NCBI GenBank assembly: GCA_030433055.1
Contig: JAUILJ010000448.1
Coordinates: 1 to 6,756, forward strand
Length of the DNA stretch: 6,756 nucleotides
Source of the DNA: Polyangia bacterium
Lineage (GTDB): Bacteria; Myxococcota_A; Polyangia; Polyangiales; Polyangiaceae
Direction: 5' to 3'
The translations under genes were made by a program, and so were the position numbers. Below, in pieces: positions 1-5,576 of the stretch; position 1 is the first letter of the stretch, and the number at the start of each line of letters is the position of its first letter. The notes under the pieces were generated by a model. That model was not told where the DNA came from. It ran no database searches and saw only the letters and a program-made list of their open reading frames with translations.

Positions 1-875
1 TCCCTCAGCCAGCTCGACAAGGAAATGGGCCAGCGCCGCCAGAACTCCTGGAAGCTTGTGGAGAAGTAGGGGCGCCGAAAGTTCTCGGGAAAGTCGAAAC
101 CGAGGACTCGCGCCGCGCCGATCGCGATGTCCGAGTAGCCAGAAAAATCCGCATAGATTTGGAAGGCGTAGCAGAACACCCCGACTGACAAGCCCAGAGC
201 ATCGTGCGCCGCCGGCACTCTGAAGCGATGATCGACAACGCCGGCCAGCGAGTCGGCGATCACCACCTTCTTGACGAAGCCCCACGCCATCAGCGTCATG
301 CCCGACTCGAAGCGGTCAGCATCGAAGCGTCGCGTAATCCTGAGCTGCGGGAGGAATTCACTAGCCCTCACAATCGGTCCGGCGACGAGCTGAGGAAAGA
401 GCGCGACGTACGCGGCGAAGCGAATGAAGCTAGGCTCCGGAGCGAGCTTCTTACGATAGATGTCGATAGTGTAACTGAGAGTCTGAAACGTGTAGAACGA
501 TATCCCGACCGGTAGAATCAGACTCAAATGACGCTCGTTCGCGGATATGCCTAGTGCGTGCAGGCTTGCTATCGCACTGTCCATGAAGAAGTTTGCGTAC
601 TTGAATAGGCCGAGCGCACCCAGGTTAACGAGTAGGCTGACTGCCATGAGCCGTCGCCGCGCGTGTTGCCGCTCTTCCTTTCCGAGTCGCTGCCCGACGT
701 AGAAGTCGACGAGGGTCGACATCGCCAGGAGGCCGGTGAACCGCCAATCCCACCAGCCATAGAAGATGTAGCTACCGACGAGGCAGACGGCCGTACGCGT
801 CGTTCCACGGCTCAGGTAGAACGTCGGCAGAAATGCAAGGAAGAAGACCACGAAGGTCAGGCTGTTGAAGAGCAT
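1..875 (-). CDS. MBOAT-family membrane O-acyltransferase (AlgI/DltB/PatA-like), C-terminus cut by left window edge
   Basis: Reading the complement from ATG at 875-873 gives an open frame to the window edge: 291 residues of a protein normally about 460-520 long. It begins MLFNSLTFVVFF, a typical start for this polytopic inner-membrane family. Family motifs follow: LPVGISFYTFQTLSYTID (about residues 121-138), FPQLVAGPI (160-168), FVKKVVIAD (200-208), QIYADFSGYSDIAIG (239-253) and FWRRW at 278-282. AlgI-type proteins pass an acyl group, usually acetyl, from the cytoplasm to a periplasmic partner or glycan. The residue after FWRRW, normally a conserved His, is Pro283 (codon at 29-27). The usual catalytic WHG motif lies beyond the edge. 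No good ribosome-binding site precedes the ATG. The upstream frame is open but has no better start. It is a paralogue of the right-hand MBOAT gene and is transcribed away from the sugar operon. Substrate unknown. Confidence 0.93.
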   Translation of the reverse strand, partial: MLFNSLTFVVFFLAFLPTFYLSRGTTRTAVCLVGSYIFYGWWDWRFTGLLAMSTLVDFYVGQRLGKEERQHARRRLMAVSLLVNLGALGLFKYANFFMDSAIASLHALGISANERHLSLILPVGISFYTFQTLSYTIDIYRKKLAPEPSFIRFAAYVALFPQLVAGPIVRASEFLPQLRITRRFDADRFESGMTLMAWGFVKKVVIADSLAGVVDHRFRVPAAHDALGLSVGVFCYAFQIYADFSGYSDIAIGAARVLGFDFPENFRRPYFSTSFQEFWRRWPISLSSWLR

Positions 876-943
876 TGCGGTGGTCCGACGGGCGCCAGTC
901 TTGCTACATACGATCCCGGATCCGGAACGTGCCTGGTGCCAGA

Positions 944-978
944 CGGTGAAAAGCGGCGGTAGCCGGCTCGATTCACCG
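944..978. promoter_or_regulatory. imperfect hairpin in the divergent intergenic region
   Basis: The 146 bases between the two divergent starts (876-1021) must hold the promoters of both transcription units, but I see no convincing -35/-10 pair on either strand. The clearest structure is an inverted repeat. CGGTGAA at 944-950 pairs with TTCACCG at 972-978. Inside it, AGCGGC at 952-957 pairs with GCC (962-964) and GCT (966-968) around a GGTA loop, with G965 bulged. That makes 13 pairs with one small internal loop. No T-run follows, so it does not look like an intrinsic terminator. It could be an operator or a leader structure of the plus-strand operon. A separate 10-bp palindrome, CCGGATCCGG, lies at 916-925. 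Function is inferred only from position. Confidence 0.3.
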
Positions 979-1008
979 GGGGTTGTGGTAGCAATGGGGC
1001 CGAGCCTT

Positions 1009-1013
1009 GGGAG
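1009..1013 (+). promoter_or_regulatory. probable ribosome-binding site for the oxidoreductase gene
   Basis: GGGAG lies 8 nt before the in-frame TTG at 1022. This is the best Shine-Dalgarno match near any candidate start of the gene and is why 1022 was preferred over TTG 1007 or CTG 1082. The same ten bases GGGAGCCTGT recur at 1965-1974, just before the ATG of the next gene. Repeats of this length are expected by chance in a window this size. Confidence 0.4.
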
Positions 1014-1021
1014 CCTGTACT

Positions 1022-1981
1022 TTGGATATTGGTGCAAAGCAAGAGAGCCTTGTTCATCCGCTCACCGGAATTGACCCCCCCCTGACGCCACTGTCTGTTG
1101 CGATTGTCGGAGTCGGGCGCTGGGGACGCAATCTGCTCCGAGTTGCGCGAAACACGGTTGGCGTGCGTCTCACGGGAGTCGTGGAGCCGGCGGACGTTGG
1201 CGACCTCGGGGTCCCGTTGGCCCCAGACGTTGGGGGACTCATTCGGGAAGTCAGACCCGACGCGGTGATCCTCGCCTCGCCCTCAGAAGTTCACTACGAA
1301 CAAGCGCGACAGGCGCTGATGTCGGGCTGTCACGTCTTTGTCGAGAAGCCACTAGCACTACGCAGTTCAGACGCCCGGGAGCTCTGCACACTTGCTCGCG
1401 AGCATCGGCGCACGCTGATGGTTGGTCATATCCTGCGCTATCACCCTGGGATATCGGCGGTGAGGGCGTTGGTAGACGGCGGAGAGTTCGGAGCACCGGT
1501 GCGAGTTTCGAGCGCACGAATGGTCGAACGCGCGAGCGAAGAGAATCCGTGGTGGTGTCTAGCTCCTCATGATCTGAGCCTCGTTGAACACCTCGCCGGA
1601 GCGCCGATTGACAATGTTAGGTGCTGGGGCGTTGGGAATTCGGCTCGCGCACAGTACCGCTGCGCGAACGGGGTTACTGGAGACGTACGCGTTGCTTTCG
1701 AGGCGCCCAAGAACTCGTGGGTACGCGTGACGTGCGAGGGAGGCGAGATAAGGTTCGTCGGGAACGACTCCCGAGTTACCGTGCGCATTCGAGGGCGAAC
1801 CGTGACGGTTGGGGTGGCCCCGCTCGAGCCGCTCGCTCTGGAATTCATGCACTTCGTATCTTGCATCCGGACTGGTCAGGCACCGAAGACGGACGGGCCG
1901 GACGGCTTAGCCGTGGTCCAAGCCCTTGAGGCTGGTGACCGTTCCTGGGCGCGAGGCGGGAAGTGGGAGCCTGTCTGCTGA
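1022..1981 (+). CDS. Gfo/Idh/MocA-family NAD(P)-dependent sugar dehydrogenase, WlbA/WbpB-like
   Basis: Predicted cytoplasmic sugar-nucleotide dehydrogenase of 319 residues. An N-terminal Rossmann fold has the dinucleotide-binding motif GVGRWG at residues 30-35. An acidic residue after the second strand (VVEP, Glu55) suggests NAD(H). The family signature VEKPLAL has Glu108-Lys109-Pro110. GHILRYHPG (135-143) and PHDLSLVEH (182-190) carry the substrate-site histidines expected in the family. The C-terminal half is the usual alpha/beta domain. The acetyltransferase and aminotransferase that follow point to 3-dehydrogenation of a UDP-N-acetylglucosamine-type uronic acid, as by WlbA/WbpB. That substrate is inferred from context. 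The start is uncertain: the frame also has TTG at 1007 and CTG at 1082, and the Rossmann strand begins only about 25 residues after the chosen TTG. The stop TGA is immediately followed by the next ATG, so the two genes are probably translationally coupled. Confidence 0.9.
   Translation: MDIGAKQESLVHPLTGIDPPLTPLSVAIVGVGRWGRNLLRVARNTVGVRLTGVVEPADVGDLGVPLAPDVGGLIREVRPDAVILASPSEVHYEQARQALMSGCHVFVEKPLALRSSDARELCTLAREHRRTLMVGHILRYHPGISAVRALVDGGEFGAPVRVSSARMVERASEENPWWCLAPHDLSLVEHLAGAPIDNVRCWGVGNSARAQYRCANGVTGDVRVAFEAPKNSWVRVTCEGGEIRFVGNDSRVTVRIRGRTVTVGVAPLEPLALEFMHFVSCIRTGQAPKTDGPDGLAVVQALEAGDRSWARGGKWEPVC
1075..1082 (+). repeat. run of eight C residues near the 5' end of the oxidoreductase gene
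   Basis: Eight consecutive C lie between the upstream candidate starts (1007, 1022) and the Rossmann fold. If translation begins upstream, a slip of one base would shift the frame. The CTG at 1082 lies at its edge and could serve as a start beyond it. Mononucleotide tracts of this kind are known switches in surface-glycan genes, but eight is short and runs like this occur by chance in high-GC DNA. Confidence 0.35.
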
Positions 1982-2566
1982 ATGGGGCTCGAGTCCGCCA
2001 AAGTGCACCGCACGGCTGTGGTTAGCCTTCGGGCGAAGCTTGGTGAGAACACGAAGGTTTGGCACTTCAGCCATATAATGGAGGGGGCTGTTATCGGTCC
2101 CGACTGTACGATCGGTCAGAACTGCTTCATCGCAGCCGGCGTCCGGATAGGCCGGGGTGTGAAGCTTCAGAACAACGTGAGTGTGTACGAGGGCGTAACT
2201 ATCGAGGACGAAGTGTTCTGTGGACCGAGCGTTGTTTTCACCAATGTCTTGAATCCTCGCGCGTTCGTGAGCCGTCGCGGAGAGTTCCGCGCTACCCGAG
2301 TGTGTCGTGGGGCCAGCATCGGGGCCAACGCAACGGTTGTCTGCGGAATCACGCTTGGGGAGTATTGCCTGGTGGGGGCCGGGGCGGTGGTCCATCGCGA
2401 CGTGCAACCATTCGCGTTGGTGGTCGGCGTGCCCGCACGGAGGATGGGATGGGTCAGTCGCTGGGGAGAGCGCCTCGATTTTGGCTCCGGGGACGTTGCC
2501 GTGTGTCCACACACCGGTGAGCGATACCGCAGAAGTCGGAGAGGGGTATGCCGCTTCCATGAGTAG
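1982..2566 (+). CDS. wlbB: left-handed beta-helix sugar N-acetyltransferase, WlbB/WbpD-like
   Basis: A 194-residue acyltransferase of the hexapeptide-repeat class. It should use acetyl-CoA to N-acetylate the 3-amino group of a UDP-2-acetamido-3-amino-uronic acid in the cytoplasm, as WlbB/WbpD do. Imperfect hexapeptide repeats run from about residue 8 to 140 (AVIGPD, CTIGQN, VRIGRG, ASIGAN, ITLGEY). They would form a left-handed beta helix, normally trimeric. Stretches typical of WlbB/WbpD are KVWHFSHIMEGAVIG (25-39), LQNNVSVYEGVTIEDEVFCG (62-81), VFTNVLNPR (85-93) and LVVGVPARRMGWVS (146-159). A short tail with Cys175 and Cys190 follows, of the CPxTGERY type also common in this group. The start codon abuts the preceding stop (TGAATG). 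The last 8 nt overlap the aminotransferase start. Assignment to the family is firm. The exact substrate rests on the neighbours. Confidence 0.93.
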   Translation: MGLESAKVHRTAVVSLRAKLGENTKVWHFSHIMEGAVIGPDCTIGQNCFIAAGVRIGRGVKLQNNVSVYEGVTIEDEVFCGPSVVFTNVLNPRAFVSRRGEFRATRVCRGASIGANATVVCGITLGEYCLVGAGAVVHRDVQPFALVVGVPARRMGWVSRWGERLDFGSGDVAVCPHTGERYRRSRRGVCRFHE

Positions 2567-3710
2567 CGCCGGCGAGTTGCCATCCGTACCGCTGGTTGAC
2601 CTGACAAGGCAGCACCAAGCGCTGGCGCTGGAACTCGAGGCGGCTTTCAAGCGAGTCCTCGAAGGGTCACGGTTTATCCTCGGAGACGAAGTGGCCGCGT
2701 TCGAGCGCGATTTCGCTGAGAGCGTTGGCGCGGAATACGGCGTTGGTGTGAGTAGTGGTTCCGACGCACTGTCTCTGGCGTTGAGAGCAGCGGGCGTAGT
2801 GCCTGGAGACGAGGTTGTCACTACCAGCTTCAGCTTTTTCGCTACCGTCGGCAGCATTCTGAACGTCGGGGCCGTTCCCAGGTTTGCCGATGTTGAGGCG
2901 GATGGGTTCAATATCGACTCGGCGTCGGTGTCGAGGTTGATGACAGGGCGTACGAAGGCTGTCGTTTGCGTGCACCTGTTCGGGGCCCCGGCGGATACCC
3001 AAGCACTCCGTCGTGTGTGCGCTCAGCACGGCGCCGTCTTGATTGAAGACGCCGCTCAGGCATATGGGGGGCGGCGCGAGGGTTCCCCCGTTGGCTCGCT
3101 CGGAGATATCGCGTGTTTCAGCTTCTTCCCGAGTAAGCCTCTTGGAGGCTTGGGGGACGGAGGTATGGTGACGACGTCAAAAGCCGAGGTTGCCGCCCGA
3201 GTGCGCTTGCTGCGGGCTCACGGCGCGAGCAGACCTCACCACCACGATCTTCTTGGCTCCAATCACCGCCTGGATGCCCTCCAGGCTGCGTTCCTGGCAG
3301 CAAAGCTACCGCACCTGCCCGAGTGGAGGAGGATGCGTCAAGCTCACGCCGATGCCTACGATGAGGCGCTCAGCGCTTGTCGTGGAGTGCGGACGTTTCC
3401 GAGTTGGCCAAGCATCGTCTCTGCCAACTACTGCTTGCGGCTGGTGGGTTCGGCAGTCCGTCGAGCCGACTTGCTCGCGCAACTGGGTCGCCGTGGCGTT
3501 CAGACGGCGGTCTACTACGAACGTCCTCTCTACCGTCAGCCGGTGCCGGAACTTGCGCGAGTACTCAGTGGCGTGGAAGCGTCGCAATGTCCCAACACGG
3601 AGCGCCTCTGTGGTGAGATATTCGCGATCCCGATGTTTCCGGAGATGACTCGAGATGAACGCGGCCACGTGATACGGAGCGTGACCGAGTGCTTGGAAGG
3701 TGAACCCTGA
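2559..3710 (+). CDS. wlbC: DegT/DnrJ/EryC1-family PLP-dependent sugar aminotransferase, WlbC/WbpE-like
   Basis: A 383-residue fold-type I aminotransferase of normal family length. It should transfer an amino group, usually from glutamate, to the 3-keto sugar nucleotide made by the upstream dehydrogenase and give the amine acetylated by the WlbB-like enzyme. Visible landmarks: PLVDLTRQ near the N-terminus (11-18), the cofactor-phosphate loop SSGSDAL (65-71), TTSFSFFAT (88-96), VHLFGAPAD (138-146), EDAAQAYGG (163-171) with Asp164 for the pyridine nitrogen, and FSFFPSKPLGGLGDGG (187-202) with Lys193 as the Schiff-base lysine. YYERPLYRQP is near the C-terminus. The ATG at 2559 was chosen because the DegT homology begins just after it and it overlaps the previous stop by 8 nt, a sign of coupled translation. 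A purine-rich GGAGAGG lies at 2538-2544, rather far upstream. Confidence 0.95.
   Translation: MSSAGELPSVPLVDLTRQHQALALELEAAFKRVLEGSRFILGDEVAAFERDFAESVGAEYGVGVSSGSDALSLALRAAGVVPGDEVVTTSFSFFATVGSILNVGAVPRFADVEADGFNIDSASVSRLMTGRTKAVVCVHLFGAPADTQALRRVCAQHGAVLIEDAAQAYGGRREGSPVGSLGDIACFSFFPSKPLGGLGDGGMVTTSKAEVAARVRLLRAHGASRPHHHDLLGSNHRLDALQAAFLAAKLPHLPEWRRMRQAHADAYDEALSACRGVRTFPSWPSIVSANYCLRLVGSAVRRADLLAQLGRRGVQTAVYYERPLYRQPVPELARVLSGVEASQCPNTERLCGEIFAIPMFPEMTRDERGHVIRSVTECLEGEP
3695..3700 (+). promoter_or_regulatory. Shine-Dalgarno sequence that sets a CTG start
   Basis: GGAAGG at the end of the aminotransferase gene lies 6 nt before CTG at 3707-3709. It is a strong match at good spacing. Its position supports initiation at this CTG rather than at the TTG at 3758, which would delete the catalytic Asp motif of the deacetylase. 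Confidence 0.6.
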
Positions 3711-4642
3711 GCCGCCTCGCGACGCTCAGCGTCGATCTCGATGAGGTCGGTGAGTACTTGGCTATTCACGGCCTGAGACCAAGCCATGCCACCGACGTGC
3801 ACGCGGTGTACGAGGTGGCTCTCCCTCGCCTATTGGCCTTTCTGCAAGCGTTTGACCTCCTGTGTCCGTTGTTCCTGATCGGTCGGGACCTCGAGCGTCC
3901 CGTCACACGGGAGATGCTCCAGCCCTTCGTGAGCCGCGGCGACGAAATGGCGAACCACTCGTTCAGTCACGCATACGACCTCTCCCGCTGGTCGAGCCCG
4001 AGGCGGACTTCCGACTTGATGCGTGCGACGGAATTGATCGACCGCACGCTGGGGTATCGCCCGGTGGGCTTCCGGGCACCTGGCTATGTCTTGAGCCAGA
4101 GCTTCGCTGACGACCTCGCTTGGGCGGGCTTTGAGTACGACTCCTCCGTTTTTGCTTGTCCCTCGTACTACTTGTTGAAGCTCGGCGTCTTGGCGGCTCA
4201 GGGGCTGGTTGGAAGACGGTCTGCGTCGATCGTGGGAGGTGGCCGTGTGTTGCTGGCTCCGCAAGAGCCTTATCGTCTGGGGGAAGTCTACTACCGACGG
4301 GGCGGAGGGCTCCGCGAAGTCCCGATCACCCTGACCCGACGCCTTAGGGCACCCTTCTTCGGTTCGAGTGTAGCCCTGTTGGCAGGCGGCCCGGCGCCGA
4401 GGCGGGCGGTGCGACGCTTCATCCGCGGCGTCACGCACCGGGATGTCGTGAACTTCGAGCTACATGGGATCGATTTCCTAGACGCCCGGGACCGTCTAGA
4501 GGTGCTGAAGGGTATCCAGCCTGGCCTAGAGATCCGTTGGGAAGCCAAAGCGGCGGCGTTCGCCCAGGTGGTTACCTCGTTGCGCGAGGCCGGCTACAGC
4601 TGGATGACCACACGAGAACTCGCGAGTCGGGTACTACCGTGA
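3707..4642 (+). CDS. NodB-fold polysaccharide deacetylase (carbohydrate esterase 4-like), probable CTG start
   Basis: Predicted metal-dependent deacetylase that removes N- or O-acetyl groups from a saccharide; 311 residues from CTG 3707. The frame is closed upstream by TGA at 3701-3703 and has no ATG, GTG or TTG before 3758. The essential first motif, SVDLDE (8-13, catalytic and metal Asp at 10 and 12), lies in that gap, so the start must be upstream of 3758. The CTG overlaps the aminotransferase stop (CTGA) behind a good ribosome-binding site. Other motifs: NHSFSH (83-88, metal His84 and His88), FRAPGY (122-127, Arg123), YDSSVF (144-149) and ELHGIDF (251-257, His253). No signal peptide or membrane helix is evident, so it may act in the cytoplasm on a lipid-linked or nucleotide-linked sugar. 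The target is unknown. Its stop overlaps the convergent SGNH gene by 9 nt. Confidence 0.9.
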   Translation: MSRLATLSVDLDEVGEYLAIHGLRPSHATDVHAVYEVALPRLLAFLQAFDLLCPLFLIGRDLERPVTREMLQPFVSRGDEMANHSFSHAYDLSRWSSPRRTSDLMRATELIDRTLGYRPVGFRAPGYVLSQSFADDLAWAGFEYDSSVFACPSYYLLKLGVLAAQGLVGRRSASIVGGGRVLLAPQEPYRLGEVYYRRGGGLREVPITLTRRLRAPFFGSSVALLAGGPAPRRAVRRFIRGVTHRDVVNFELHGIDFLDARDRLEVLKGIQPGLEIRWEAKAAAFAQVVTSLREAGYSWMTTRELASRVLP

Positions 4643-5572
4643 GGATTCGGCCGGCTTGCGTTCGGTGCCTTTGATCTCCTCGAGGAACCACGCAACAAGC
4701 TGAGGGACGTTCTCATGCTTGAGGTGTGTCCCGTCTCTAAAGAGCGAGGCTTCCCAGGGGGACGGGACAGCGGTTGACGTCAGGCCGAGCCGGCGCATTT
4801 CCTCGGGGAAGGACTGTAGCTCGCTGCGGTTGAATGAATCCCCAGAGTACGGAGCCATGTGGATCACCAATTTCGCCTGGATCTGTCGCGCCTGCTGGGC
4901 GATTGGGGCGAGGGCAAGGTAGTTCCAGTCCGAGATCTTCCAGGCAGTGTCTCTATCGCGCGACTCGTGCGAGGGGGGTTGCGGTACCAACGCTAGGAGC
5001 AAGCGCTGCCCGTAGGGGCCGCGCGCGCGCACCGAGGGCAGCCAACCAACGGCTGCTTGGCGACCTGCGAGCGCCCAATCCGAAGTCAGCTGATAGGTCT
5101 CCCAGATATCTTGCGGTGAGGAGAAGCGCTGGGTGAATCCATCTTCGAAATAGGGGTTTCCTCGGCGGCCCGCCGCCCAACCGCCGGGGGAGAGCACGAG
5201 GTGGATCTCTGACGGTGTCGCTCCAGCTTCCACGGCTCGCCTCAACAGGAACAGATCCCCGAGTCGAGTGGCCCCAGCGGTCGTTGTGAGGAACGCGCAT
5301 CGCTCGTCTAGGGACTCCCCTGACGGTCCACGCGGGTCACCTAGTGTTCCAGCGTGTCCAAACCGCGCCGCGAGGCGCCGCACGGGTGCACCCTCGAAGG
5401 GGGGGGCGAGCTGGTTGGCGACCGAGTCGCCAACCACGAGGCAGGTCTGTCGCGGAGGAGACTTGGCCTGAGCCTGACGGACATCTGCTAGGTCGGCTGG
5501 GTGTAACAAGAAGCTGATCGCTACTTCCAGCGCGAGCGCATACGCCGCGAGATACCCGAGGGTTCGCTTCAC
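4634..5572 (-). CDS. membrane-anchored SGNH-type protein, probable periplasmic O-acetylation partner of the MBOAT protein
   Basis: A 312-residue protein with one N-terminal hydrophobic segment (about residues 5-24, YLAAYALALEVAISFLL), so probably anchored in the inner membrane with its body in the periplasm. SGNH hydrolase landmarks are LVVGDS with nucleophile Ser50 and DGTHL near the C-terminus with Asp280 and His283 as the rest of the triad. LVLSPGGW lies at 126-133. I see no clear GxND block III. Proteins of this class (AlgJ/AlgX, PatB, DltD) work with MBOAT proteins. In some, the serine takes the acyl group and passes it to the glycan. Here the gene follows the MBOAT gene by 4 nt. GTG at 5572 was chosen because it gives a short signal anchor. 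The longer TTG start at 5620 would run well into the preceding gene. Sequence between the motifs is not distinctive, so substrate and direction of transfer are unknown. Confidence 0.85.
   Translation of the reverse strand: MKRTLGYLAAYALALEVAISFLLHPADLADVRQAQAKSPPRQTCLVVGDSVANQLAPPFEGAPVRRLAARFGHAGTLGDPRGPSGESLDERCAFLTTTAGATRLGDLFLLRRAVEAGATPSEIHLVLSPGGWAAGRRGNPYFEDGFTQRFSSPQDIWETYQLTSDWALAGRQAAVGWLPSVRARGPYGQRLLLALVPQPPSHESRDRDTAWKISDWNYLALAPIAQQARQIQAKLVIHMAPYSGDSFNRSELQSFPEEMRRLGLTSTAVPSPWEASLFRDGTHLKHENVPQLVAWFLEEIKGTERKPAESSR
5399..5406 (-). repeat. run of eight C (minus strand) inside the SGNH gene
   Basis: Eight consecutive G on the plus strand, read as C in the gene, encode the Ala-Pro-Pro just after the GDS motif. 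Another run of seven G is at 5936-5942 within the MBOAT gene. Slippage here would truncate the protein shortly after its nucleophile. Only the tract is observed; variability is untested and such runs are not rare in high-GC DNA. Confidence 0.35.
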
Positions 5573-5576
5573 ATCT

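Noticed and set aside
929..947. Possible sigma-54 promoter on the minus strand (TGGCAC upstream of the left MBOAT)
   Set aside because: The -12 element TTGC is not present at the required spacing.
569..962. Open frames of 79-99 codons on both strands within the left MBOAT region
   Set aside because: They are shadows of the MBOAT frame, which is continuous from 875 to the window edge with family motifs throughout.
994..1072. Short ATG-started frame at 994 as a leader peptide of the oxidoreductase
   Set aside because: It is not in frame with the gene and has no recognisable feature such as a codon run or attenuator. Its ATG has no clear ribosome-binding site.
2307..2558. In-frame upstream extension of the aminotransferase from 2307
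   Set aside because: The extra residues are the acetyltransferase gene read in another frame. DegT homology begins only after ATG 2559.
1907..2911. 334-codon open frame on the minus strand across the acetyltransferase and aminotransferase genes
   Set aside because: It lies antisense to two clearly recognisable enzymes, has Ser/Thr/Pro/Ala-rich composition typical of a high-GC shadow frame, and shows no motif.
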